This document shows positions 16,965-24,094 of a stretch of 60,058 nucleotides of DNA, piece after piece; within the stretch, counting starts at the first letter, position 1, and each line of letters opens with the position of its first letter. Location: NCBI GenBank assembly GCA_034430115.1, contig DAOUFG010000178.1:1-60058 (forward strand), written 5' to 3'. Under the pieces are notes generated by a model. That model worked only from the letters and a program-made list of their open reading frames with translations. It did not search any database and was not told the origin of the DNA. Source of the stretch: CAIXPS01 sp034430115. GTDB taxonomy: Bacteria > Chloroflexota > Anaerolineae > J036 > Brachytrichaceae. A program made the translations under genes and the position numbers.

Positions 16965-18077
16965 CTAACCAATCACCGAAATTGGGATGACGTTGTTATC
17001 CTGGTAGTTTACAACGCTCACGCGCGCCGCAACCTGCCGGGCGATTTCGACGAATCGCTTAGCCGTCTCCGATTCCGGGTTCGAGAGGATGAGCGGCTTG
17101 CCGCTATCACCGCCCACACGGATGAGTGGGTCCAGCGGGACGCTTCCCAGGAAGGGCACCCCTTTCATGGTCGCCAGGCGCTGGCCACCGCCCTCGCCAA
17201 AGAGCGCCACCTGCGCGCCGGTGTTCGGGTCGGTATAGGGCCCCATGTTCTCCACCACGCCCAGCACGGGCACTTTTAGCTGCTCAAACGCCGCCAGGCC
17301 CTTTTGCGCATCGCTGAGCGAAACCAGTTGCGGCGTGGTGACGATGATGCCCATCACCCCGGCGGCGACCTGCGCCAGCGAGAGTTGCGAATCGCCGGTC
17401 CCGGGCGGCATGTCGATGATGAGGTAATCCAATTCGCCCCAATCCACATCCTGCAGGAACTGGCGAATGGCACTGTGCAGCATCGGGCCGCGCCACACCA
17501 GCGGCGCTTCGGGTGGGTAGATGAAACCGATGCTGAACACTTTGATGCCGTGGATTTCCATCGGGATGATCTTGTCGTCGCGTTGTTCGATGGAAGGGAC
17601 GGTGTGCTTGCCGTCGGGCGTGATGTCGGCGGTGGGCAGGCCCAGCATGATCGGGATGTTGGGGCCATAGACGTCGTTATCCAACAGGCCGACCTTCGCG
17701 CCCGTCATGCTCAGCGCCAGGGCCAGGTTCACTGCAACGGTGCTCTTGCCCACGCCCCCTTTGCCCGAAGCGATGGCAATGATGTTGCGCACAGGAATAT
17801 TCAACGCCCCCTGCAGCCGCGCGTTGGCAGCGACGTTGCTGCTAAAGTTGATGCTCAGCTTGCCGATGCCGGGGAGTTTATTCAGTTCAGCGCGCGCGGC
17901 CCGCTCGATGACATCTTTCAATGGGCAGGCCGGGGTGGTCAATTCAATGCTGAACGCAACGTCGTTGCCTGTCACGTTCAGATTCTTCACCATATTCAGA
18001 CTGACGAGGTCTCGATGTAACTCTGGTTCAATCACTCGCGAGAGTGCATTGAGCACTTGCTGTTCAGTTAACGCCAT
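16965..18077 (-). CDS. mrp: Mrp/NBP35-type Fe-S carrier ATPase
   Basis: A P-loop ATPase that carries and delivers [4Fe-4S] clusters. Residues ~1-85 are a MIP18/DUF59 domain (LTTPACPLKDVIERAAR); the deviant Walker A is ASGKGGVGKSTVAVNLALAL; the MPPGTGDSQLSLAQ switch motif follows. Total length is 370 residues, as usual. Oddity: the CxxC pair that bridges a cluster between subunits in most Mrp/ApbC proteins is replaced by YTDPNTGAQ, so the only clear Cys is in the MIP18 domain. It is the first gene of a likely mrp-ricT unit. Confidence 0.92.
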   Translation of the reverse strand: MALTEQQVLNALSRVIEPELHRDLVSLNMVKNLNVTGNDVAFSIELTTPACPLKDVIERAARAELNKLPGIGKLSINFSSNVAANARLQGALNIPVRNIIAIASGKGGVGKSTVAVNLALALSMTGAKVGLLDNDVYGPNIPIMLGLPTADITPDGKHTVPSIEQRDDKIIPMEIHGIKVFSIGFIYPPEAPLVWRGPMLHSAIRQFLQDVDWGELDYLIIDMPPGTGDSQLSLAQVAAGVMGIIVTTPQLVSLSDAQKGLAAFEQLKVPVLGVVENMGPYTDPNTGAQVALFGEGGGQRLATMKGVPFLGSVPLDPLIRVGGDSGKPLILSNPESETAKRFVEIARQVAARVSVVNYQDNNVIPISVIG

Positions 18078-18194
18078 TATTTACCTTCTCAAGTCCGCTA
18101 AGTTTCTTTTCGATGATGCTCATCGTTGTATCGTCCAATGATTCTACCAGTGTATGTGAGGCGCAGGCGAACAAAAGATGCATAGAGTGCAAAA

Positions 18195-18203
18195 TGATAT
18201 AAT
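18195..18203 (+). promoter_or_regulatory. Extended -10 promoter candidate for small RNA
   Basis: TGATATAAT: a perfect TATAAT at 18198-18203 with the TG of an extended -10 one base before it. No good -35 is seen, which is normal for extended -10 promoters. It would start a transcript near 18210. Confidence 0.45.
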
Positions 18204-18209
18204 TGCTCT

Positions 18210-18314
18210 CGTAAATCACAGCCAAAGAACTGCCCGATTGGCAGGAGGGCTTCGTAAGAAGCATCAGGCTGCTCCACCCTCTGTTTGGGAGAACCCCAAA
18301 TATGGTGGTTTTTT
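18210..18314 (+). ncRNA. Candidate structured small RNA
   Basis: About 105 nt between an extended -10 promoter and a terminator, on the strand opposite to both neighbours (mrp and DUF3800). It contains three hairpins: TGCC/GGCA around 18231-18243, GCTTC/GAAGC around 18249-18262, and a nested terminator at 18274-18308. There is no credible reading frame. Six genes on either side are not in its direction, so it is not a plain leader. I cannot match it to 6S, SRP or tmRNA; the class is unknown. Confidence 0.4.
18274..18314 (+). terminator. Nested intrinsic terminator of the small RNA
   Basis: CCACC (18274-18278) pairs with GGTGG (18304-18308) outside TTTGGG (18284-18289) and CCCAAA (18295-18300), followed by six T (18309-18314). 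It overlaps the 3' end of the opposing DUF3800 gene. Confidence 0.6.
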
Positions 18315-18888
18315 ATTGGTGATCTATTGAGATCAACCCCTTTGCAAGCGCCGTTTGCATAGCTTCCCGCATTTCCATATCGTTTTCATATGCGTGTCGC
18401 GCTAACCCGCATATAGCATCGGCCAACCTCAGTAATGGATCGTTTTCTTCGCGTCTGATACCACGCACTTTGCGAATATTCACGCCCATTTGACGCATCC
18501 TTGCACCCAGTATCTGGGCTCCTTTTGCTTCAAGCGCATCCACAAGAACCGTCGCCCTGTGGTCCTGCTGCGTCATGAGGGCAGCGCTAATTATCTCCGC
18601 CATTTGCGAAAGATAGTCCAGTGTGGAAAAACGTAAACCAACCACAATGTGGCAGTTCGACCGCTGCTCATCCACCAAATGCAATGCAGCCGTGATATAA
18701 GCCTTGCGACGCTGTGGAATAGTCTTATGCCATTTGCGAGTACCCCTGCCACTTGTCCGCTCAATTTGTTCCAATGACGTCAACAACGACTCTCGCTGCT
18801 CAGACGTGATGACAACTGCAACAATAAATACTGCCCCATGAGTATCTTGGCCCGATTCATCAACGTAGCAATATAGTTTGTGTGTCAC
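18313..18888 (-). CDS. DUF3800 family protein
   Basis: A 191-residue protein starting LYCYVDESGQD, the hallmark of DUF3800, whose fold is RNase H-like with conserved acids. Further acids occur in VLVDALEAKGAQ and LLRLADAICGLARHA, where the last Asp is a family signature. DUF3800 genes are frequent in accessory and defence-rich islands, but the activity has not been settled. It stands alone between the small RNA candidate and the terminator of the nuo operon. Confidence 0.8.
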   Translation of the reverse strand: MTHKLYCYVDESGQDTHGAVFIVAVVITSEQRESLLTSLEQIERTSGRGTRKWHKTIPQRRKAYITAALHLVDEQRSNCHIVVGLRFSTLDYLSQMAEIISAALMTQQDHRATVLVDALEAKGAQILGARMRQMGVNIRKVRGIRREENDPLLRLADAICGLARHAYENDMEMREAMQTALAKGLISIDHQ

Positions 18889-18956
18889 GTGTGTCCTGAG
18901 CTTTGCTCATTATAAAGAGCCTCAGAACAACGTAGGGCGCTTGATCAAATCGAAGT

Positions 18957-18996
18957 AAAAAACAAGTCAGACTTTTTATAACAAGTCTGACTTGTT
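18957..18996 (-). terminator. Strong intrinsic terminator of the iscX-nuo operon
   Basis: AACAAGTCAGACTT (18961-18974) and AAGTCTGACTTGTT (18983-18996) form a perfect 14-bp stem with an 8-nt loop. On the minus strand it is followed by six T. It lies 30 bp after the nuoI stop. Confidence 0.85.
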
Positions 18997-19025
18997 CGAT
19001 AATCTCCAATCTCGATACCCTAATC

Positions 19026-19697
19026 TCAGCTTTCCTGGGCCGGGGGTTTAGGCGCGGCCTTGGCAGCCGCCTTCTTTGCATCTGCGGCGGCTTTGGCTTC
19101 GGCAGCGGCCTTCTTCTTCGCCTCTGCGGCAGCCTTCTCTTCCAACTCGCGCGCCCAATCCGCCGGGTGGATGGAGGCATGATACGTGTCCGGCATGAGC
19201 AGCTTTTCTTTATCAAACACCAATTCGTGACTGCGATTATGCTGCGAGACAATCTCGTAATTGTGATCCATCTTGATCGCATCGAAGGGGCAGAACTCGG
19301 CACAGAAACCACAGTTCATGCACACCGTCGTATCGATGTGGAATTCCTTCGGTGCCGGCACGGGACGCTTGGTCACCGGGTCCTCGGTGCGCACAATCCA
19401 GATGCACTGGGGCGGGCACACCTTGGCGCAGATGCCGCACGAGGTGCATTTTTCCTCGCCCGTGGCCGTATCGCGCACCAGGAAAGGAAGGTAGCGGAAA
19501 GCCTCGGGCAGGGGCAGGCGTTCCTCGGGATATTGCACCGTCACGATCCCGTGATTCTTGGGGTTCTGTCGCCGCAAGGGGCGCGGCTCCAGCCCGGCTT
19601 TCTTGCCGATATATTTAAAGTCCTCGGTATACGTCGTGACGAAATGCTTCAACGTGACGCCCAGGCCTTTGAGTATGCCAGTTCCAAGTAAACCCAT
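19026..19697 (-). CDS. nuoI: NADH-quinone oxidoreductase subunit I
   Basis: The TYKY-type ferredoxin subunit of complex I, carrying clusters N6a and N6b. Two [4Fe-4S] motifs are complete: CTSCGICAKVCPPQC and CMNCGFCAEFCPFDAI. From the ATG at 19697 (MGLLGTGILKGLG) the protein has 223 residues; the frame remains open further upstream through a repeat element and the end of nuoCD, which is not a credible start. The last ~35 residues form an Ala/Lys-rich tail (EAKKKAAAEAKAAADAKK), probably a charged helix. It is the last gene of the operon, 85 bp after nuoCD. Confidence 0.93.
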   Translation of the reverse strand: MGLLGTGILKGLGVTLKHFVTTYTEDFKYIGKKAGLEPRPLRRQNPKNHGIVTVQYPEERLPLPEAFRYLPFLVRDTATGEEKCTSCGICAKVCPPQCIWIVRTEDPVTKRPVPAPKEFHIDTTVCMNCGFCAEFCPFDAIKMDHNYEIVSQHNRSHELVFDKEKLLMPDTYHASIHPADWARELEEKAAAEAKKKAAAEAKAAADAKKAAAKAAPKPPAQES

Positions 19698-19699
19698 CT

Positions 19700-19782
19700 T
19701 TAGTATCCTATTGATGATTGTTGATTGACGATTTTCTGTCCGGTTTGAATCGACAATCGTCAATCGTGAATCGTCAATCCAG
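19700..19782. repeat. Nested inverted repeat in the nuoCD-nuoI spacer
   Basis: Left arm GATTGTTGATTGACGATT and right arm AATCGACAATCGTCAATCG plus a second copy GAATCGTCAATCC. The words match those in the glycosyltransferase genes and other spacers. It lies in the middle of a complex I operon and would be transcribed as a hairpin. Confidence 0.65.
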
Positions 19783-21627
19783 CTAACGGTCAACTTCTCC
19801 CAACACAATATCGAGGCTGCCCAGGATGACCACCGCATCGGCCACCTTCTGGCCCACGGTCATCTCCTTCAGCGCGCTCAGGTTGATGAACGACGACGAG
19901 CGCACATGATAGCGATAGGCATTCTGCCCGCCGTCGCTGACCAGGTAGAACCCCAGTTCGCCCTTGGGCGTTTCCACGCGCGAATACACTTCGCCGGCCG
20001 GCACGCGGTGGATGTAGGCCTTCTTGCCGGCCTGGATGTCGCCGGGCTTGGTCTGGTCGATCTGCGCCAGCGCCTGCTCCAGGATGCGCAACGACTGGCG
20101 CATCTCCTGCACGCGAATGCGGTAGCGATCGTACACGTCGCCGCCGTATAGCGTGGGGACGTCGAAGTCGAACCGGTCGTAAATGCTATAGGGGTCGGCG
20201 CGCCGGATGTCGTAACCAACGCCCGAAGCGCGTAAAACCGGCCCGGTGACGCTATAGGCGATGCAGCGCTCGGCAGGCAAATACCCCACGCCGATGGTGC
20301 GCGCGCGCACGATCTCGTTATCGCTCAGCAGGCGTTCCATCTCGTCAATCGCCCTCGGCAGGCGTTCCTGCACCAACAAGCGGATTTGCGCCAACTCATC
20401 GGGCGATAAATCGCGCGCCACGCCGCCGAAGCGCATATAGTTGTTCATCATGCGGCTGCCGGTCACCTGGTCGAAGATGTCCAGGATCAGTTCGCGCTCG
20501 GTGATGAAATACAGCGCCGGGGTGTAGAAGGCACCCAGGTCATTCAGCAAGAAGCCGATGGACCAGAAGTGCGAGGCCACACGGGTTAATTCCACCATGA
20601 TGACGCGCAGATACTCGGCTCGCTCCGTGGGCTTCAGCTTCATCAGCTTTTCCACGCCCGTCACATAACCCAGTTCGTTCGGCATGCCGCACAAATAATC
20701 CAGCCGGTCGGTATAGGGGATGTTGTGCAGCCAGGTGTTGCGCTCGCCAATTTGCTCATGATTGCGGTGCAGATAACCCAGCACCAGCTTCAGGTCGGTG
20801 ATCGTCTCGCCATCCAGTTTCACCACCATGCGCAACACGCCGTGCGTGCTGGGGTGTTGCGGGCCCATGTTCACGATCAATTCGTCCGTCTGGATGCCCG
20901 TCTCCTGGAAGGGAATGTCGGCCACGCCGGCGGTGGGCGCTTCGCTCTGCATCGTGGTATACAGGCCCTCGTCGGGGTTGCCATGATATTGATTCGGGTC
21001 GAAGCCGGGCGGGTATTGCACGTTGTCGTGCCACGGCACGCGTTCCTCAGCCAATTTGTGCTCGCCGGCCGGCCAACGCGAATCATAAGGCTTATTGTCT
21101 TGCTCGTAGTAGGGCTCGTGCCAGTCTTTGCGCATTGGGTGACCGTCGAAGCCCTCCCACAGCAAGATGCGCCGCAGGTCGGGGTGGTCCGTGAAGCGCA
21201 CACCGTAAAGGTCGTAAATCTCGCGCTCCTGGAATTCCGCACCCGCGTAAAACGGCGTCATGGAAGGCAACGCCACGGAATCGTCGCGGGGTACGCGCGC
21301 CTTGAAGCACAATGGCGCGCCGCCGACGACGTGCTGTGCGTGATAGACCACTTCCAGATAACCCTCTTTGAGGTAATCCACGCAGGTTACGTTGACCAGC
21401 ATTTCCAGGTGCAACTCGTCGCGCAGGAAGAGCGCCACCTCCGGCAACTTCGACACATCCGTCACCAACACGCCTTCAAAAGGCGCAGGTTGAATGAGGC
21501 TCTCGCCAAAGTGCTGTTGCAACGCCGTCATCTCGGGCGTCAGGGTCGCGAGCGTGATGGCGGGCTTCTTCTCGGCCCGCGCAGGGGCAGGCCTGGCCGC
21601 CGGGGGGGTTGTAGTTGCTTCTGCCAT
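19783..21627 (-). CDS. nuoCD: Fused NADH-quinone oxidoreductase subunits C and D
   Basis: A 614-residue fusion. The NuoC part (about residues 30-215) shows FQEREIYDLYGVRFTDHPDL and the RRILLWEGFDGHPMRKD signature. After a linker, the NuoD part (about 240-614) has NMGPQHPSTHGVLRMV, LGYLHRNHEQIGE and GGVARDLSP, residues that shape the quinone site with NuoB. The fusion is known from Enterobacteria and others. I start it at the ATG at 21627 (MAEATTTPP); a GTG nine codons upstream is possible. The order here is nuoB, nuoCD, nuoI with no E, F, G or membrane subunits in the window. Confidence 0.93.
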   Translation of the reverse strand: MAEATTTPPAARPAPARAEKKPAITLATLTPEMTALQQHFGESLIQPAPFEGVLVTDVSKLPEVALFLRDELHLEMLVNVTCVDYLKEGYLEVVYHAQHVVGGAPLCFKARVPRDDSVALPSMTPFYAGAEFQEREIYDLYGVRFTDHPDLRRILLWEGFDGHPMRKDWHEPYYEQDNKPYDSRWPAGEHKLAEERVPWHDNVQYPPGFDPNQYHGNPDEGLYTTMQSEAPTAGVADIPFQETGIQTDELIVNMGPQHPSTHGVLRMVVKLDGETITDLKLVLGYLHRNHEQIGERNTWLHNIPYTDRLDYLCGMPNELGYVTGVEKLMKLKPTERAEYLRVIMVELTRVASHFWSIGFLLNDLGAFYTPALYFITERELILDIFDQVTGSRMMNNYMRFGGVARDLSPDELAQIRLLVQERLPRAIDEMERLLSDNEIVRARTIGVGYLPAERCIAYSVTGPVLRASGVGYDIRRADPYSIYDRFDFDVPTLYGGDVYDRYRIRVQEMRQSLRILEQALAQIDQTKPGDIQAGKKAYIHRVPAGEVYSRVETPKGELGFYLVSDGGQNAYRYHVRSSSFINLSALKEMTVGQKVADAVVILGSLDIVLGEVDR

Positions 21628-21688
21628 TTCTAAATATATCCCATGCGCGCTCACTCACGTGAGCCGAGCGCGCGACAACCAATACAAC

Positions 21689-22336
21689 TTAACCGAATGC
21701 TTTTGTCTTTTCTGCAATCTCGTCCGCCCGGCGCATATCGACGACGTCGGGCCCAAGCAACGGCACAGGCACCACGTCATCCTCACCGGGGGCATACCAG
21801 GGCACGCTGCGCACCGACTGCTTGTCGATCTTCTCTTGCAACGTGATGAAACCGTGCATCAGCGCTTCCGGGCGGGGCGGGCAGCCGGGGATGTAGACGT
21901 CCACCGGGATGAATTTATCGATGCCCGAAACGACGTTATACCCCTCCTTAAAGGGGCCGCCCCCCGTAGCGCACGCGCCCATAGAAATGACGTAGCGCGG
22001 TTGGGGCATCTGGTTATAGAGCCGCACGATTTGCGGCACCATCTTCTTCGTTACAGTGCCGGAAACGATCATCAAGTCGGCCTGGCGCGGGCTGGGGCGC
22101 ATCAGTTCCCACCCGAAGCGAGCCAAATCGTGGCGGGCTGCCGCGGTACAGATCATTTCAATCGCGCAACAAGCCAACCCGAAGAGCATGGGCCACATGC
22201 TGCGTTTGCGTCCCCAGTTATAAATCTTATCCAGCGTCGTGATAAAAACGTTCCTATCCAGTTCCGGCGGGACGCGCGGATCATTCTTAATCTCATCTGC
22301 GCCATCGCCCGGCAGAGTCATCTCTGCATCAGCCAT
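21689..22336 (-). CDS. nuoB: NADH-quinone oxidoreductase subunit B
   Basis: Carries cluster N2, the last Fe-S centre before quinone. The ligands are in GLACCAIEM, GACATGGGPF and GCPPRPEALMHG. The ATG at 22336 has GGAGGG in front and gives 215 residues; a start at 22366 would touch the iscX stop and adds ten residues without family resemblance. It lies 30 bp behind iscX and 61 bp ahead of nuoCD, in one minus-strand operon. Confidence 0.95.
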   Translation of the reverse strand: MADAEMTLPGDGADEIKNDPRVPPELDRNVFITTLDKIYNWGRKRSMWPMLFGLACCAIEMICTAAARHDLARFGWELMRPSPRQADLMIVSGTVTKKMVPQIVRLYNQMPQPRYVISMGACATGGGPFKEGYNVVSGIDKFIPVDVYIPGCPPRPEALMHGFITLQEKIDKQSVRSVPWYAPGEDDVVPVPLLGPDVVDMRRADEIAEKTKAFG

Positions 22337-22366
22337 TGAACACCCTCCAAACTCATAAACGCTCAC

Positions 22367-22582
22367 TCACTCTATTTCCACCCACTCAGCTTGGATCCGT
22401 TCGAGCCATTCAACGTAGATTACCTTTGGATCGTCTGCAAATGCCTCCAGCCCAATGACCCACCCATGTAGTACGTGATAATCGAGTTCGGTCGGGTCTA
22501 CTTCTGGGTGCGCCGCCTTCAGGAGCAGGGCGATTGGATATGCATCATCCCAGTAAAGCGGGTCGTGTATAGTACCAGCCAT
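22367..22582 (-). CDS. IscX-like Fe-S assembly protein
   Basis: A 71-residue acidic protein. The stretch LYWDDAYPIALLLKAAHPEV, then DPTELDYHVLHGWVIGLEAF and FADDPKVIYVEWLERIQAEW fits the small IscX family, which binds iron and IscS and tunes Fe-S assembly. The ATG at 22582 (MAGTIHDPLYW) gives the family length of about 66-70; the frame can be opened to 22699 but that part is the shared promoter region. As the first gene in front of nuoB, nuoCD and nuoI, it may help load these Fe-S subunits. Assignment rests on pattern reading by eye. Confidence 0.7.
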   Translation of the reverse strand: MAGTIHDPLYWDDAYPIALLLKAAHPEVDPTELDYHVLHGWVIGLEAFADDPKVIYVEWLERIQAEWVEIE

Positions 22583-22594
22583 TACTTGGCAGCG

Positions 22595-22641
22595 ATTATA
22601 CATCGCCAATGTATGATAATGACGCTTTTCACAAGCGTCAA
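22595..22641 (-). promoter_or_regulatory. Promoter region of iscX-nuoB-nuoCD-nuoI
   Basis: Minus-strand TTGACG (22641-22636), 17 bp, TATCAT (22618-22613) form a promoter candidate. A perfect TATAAT lies closer to the gene (22600-22595) but has a poor -35 (GTCATT). The palindrome at 22620-22640 covers the -35 and spacer. Confidence 0.5.
22620..22640. promoter_or_regulatory. Palindromic operator candidate for SufR-like regulator
   Basis: TGACGCTT-TTCAC-AAGCGTCA, a perfect 8+8 inverted repeat with a 5-bp centre. It lies within the iscX promoter and 18 bp upstream of the -35 of the divergent regulator gene. Placement fits a site for repression of both genes. It does not match the CAAC-N6-GTTG box described for cyanobacterial SufR. 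Confidence 0.5.
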
Positions 22642-22658
22642 ATAAACAAGACCATTGT

Positions 22659-22686
22659 TTGACAAATTCTCTCGTTCTCTTAGAAT
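22659..22686 (+). promoter_or_regulatory. Promoter of the SufR-like gene
   Basis: Perfect TTGACA (22659-22664), 16 bp, TAGAAT (22681-22686). The expected start of transcription (about 22693) coincides with the ATG at 22694, so the mRNA is probably leaderless. Confidence 0.6.
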
Positions 22687-22693
22687 ACAGATT

Positions 22694-23305
22694 ATGCAAG
22701 CAACTCGACAGCGTATCCTGGAGCTATTACGGGATGCGCAAATATTAACCGTAGAAGAGCTAGCCGCCAAACTGGAGTTGACGCCGGTCACTGTGCGGCA
22801 TCATCTCGATATCTTGAAGAGCGAGGGGTTGGTACAAGTGCCGGAGGTTCGTCGTCGCGACGCCCCTGGTCGCCCACAATACACATTCCAGTTAACACCT
22901 GCCGCGCTTGCATTCTTCCCCAAGAATTACCAGTCATTCACGAACCTGATGCTCACCGAGATCAGCAGCAGTATGCCGGCGGAGCAGATGGAACAAATCC
23001 TGGGCAACGTCGCTGCACGGATGGCTGTGGAAGCCACCATCCCTGGCCCCGAGGCACCGCGCGAGCAGCGTTTACAGGCAGCGGTGGATTACCTGAATTC
23101 ACGCGGCTACGCCGCAGAGTGGTTGCAAGAGCCCGACGGCGCATACATCTTGCGCACGCACAATTGTCCTTACCACGAAGTAAGCCACGAACACGGCGAA
23201 CTGTGCTCCATGGACCTTCAATTGGTGACGCAACTGCTGGGCGCAGAACCGGCGCGCCGCGAGCGATTGAGCGCCGGCGGCACGTGCTGCTGCTACGTGA
23301 TGTAA
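22694..23305 (+). CDS. SufR-like Fe-S responsive transcriptional regulator
   Basis: A 203-residue winged-helix regulator. The N-terminal HTH (QRILELLRDAQILTVEELAA, then LELTPVTVRHHLDILKSEGL) is of the DeoR/ArsR type seen in SufR. The C-terminal half has THNCPYHEVSHEHGELCSMD and ends GTCCCYVM. The first two Cys show the C-x12-C spacing of SufR Fe-S sites; the usual third Cys is absent, and a CCC triplet lies 26 residues on. SufR senses cluster status and represses suf genes. Its gene faces iscX-nuo across a 111-bp region with a palindrome, and an A-type carrier gene follows. Role in their control is inferred. Confidence 0.82.
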   Translation: MQATRQRILELLRDAQILTVEELAAKLELTPVTVRHHLDILKSEGLVQVPEVRRRDAPGRPQYTFQLTPAALAFFPKNYQSFTNLMLTEISSSMPAEQMEQILGNVAARMAVEATIPGPEAPREQRLQAAVDYLNSRGYAAEWLQEPDGAYILRTHNCPYHEVSHEHGELCSMDLQLVTQLLGAEPARRERLSAGGTCCCYVM

Positions 23306-23308
23306 GAT

Positions 23309-23336
23309 TTGACAGTCTTTGAGTTTTAAATACAAT
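23309..23336 (+). promoter_or_regulatory. Promoter of the A-type carrier gene
   Basis: TTGACA (23309-23314), 16 bp, TACAAT (23331-23336). It starts just after the stop of the SufR-like gene and would give a leader of about 60 nt. Confidence 0.6.
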
Positions 23337-23404
23337 CTTGAACGTGTTTTTGATAATGCCCATCGTCTTTATAGATTGATTGGCCTGAGGAGTTGAAAGA
23401 GAGA

Positions 23405-23848
23405 ATGGCGACTACAGCTTTTGAAACAGTTCAGGTCGAAGAAACCCCTGTGGAAGAGACCGCAACGATCACATTGACCCCTGCCGCGCAGGGCAAATTG
23501 CAGCAGCTTCTACAAGAGCGCAATATCCCCGACTACGGCTTGCGCGTGTTCGTGGCGGGCGGCGGATGCTCCGGCCTGCAATATGGGATGGCCTTCGAAG
23601 CCAAGGCGCGCGACTTCGACACCGTCATCGACCAGAGTGGCGTGCACCTGTTCGTGGACCCCACCAGCATGATGTACCTGGCTGGTGCGTCGATCGACTA
23701 CGTGGAAAGTTTGATGGGCGGCGGGTTCAAGATTGACAATCCAAACGCGGTGTCTTCCTGCGGTTGCGGCAATTCCTTCCGCACCAAGGATTCGGGCAGC
23801 GCCGACGATGAGGCCTGTGGTTGTGGCTCGGGCTGCAATTGTCACTAA
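23405..23848 (+). CDS. A-type Fe-S carrier (HesB/ErpA family)
   Basis: Transfers Fe-S clusters to target enzymes. The three conserved Cys are present: GGGCSGLQYGM and SCGCGNSF. The fold region spans about residues 22-130. Two additions are unusual: an acidic/Thr-rich N-terminal stretch of ~20 residues and a Cys-rich C-terminal tail (DDEACGCGSGCNCH) with four more Cys. The ATG at 23405 gives 147 residues; AGGAG at 23388-23392 lies 12 nt upstream. It has its own promoter and terminator, next to the SufR-like gene. Confidence 0.92.
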   Translation: MATTAFETVQVEETPVEETATITLTPAAQGKLQQLLQERNIPDYGLRVFVAGGGCSGLQYGMAFEAKARDFDTVIDQSGVHLFVDPTSMMYLAGASIDYVESLMGGGFKIDNPNAVSSCGCGNSFRTKDSGSADDEACGCGSGCNCH

Positions 23849-23869
23849 AGGCATCTCTCGCATCATCCA

Positions 23870-23909
23870 GGACGTCGGGTGGCCGTGCGCTGCTCGGCGT
23901 CCTTTTTTT
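23870..23909 (+). terminator. Intrinsic terminator of the A-type carrier gene
   Basis: GGACG (23870-23874) pairs with CGTCC (23898-23902), with further CG pairs inside after a mismatch, followed by seven T. Confidence 0.65.
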
Positions 23910-24094
23910 ATTCCCGTGAGCACACCCAGGCCCCCTTCGCCCGACGCCACAGCGTTTACCTCACCGGCAACAGTCGCCTCTACCAACGCTCCCGCCGAGG
24001 AAGGTCGCCGGTCAATCGCCTTGTGGCAGCGTGGGAAACCGGCGACGCAGGTTGGTACAATCCGATAAGCATGACAGTCAGGAGTTGATAACGC

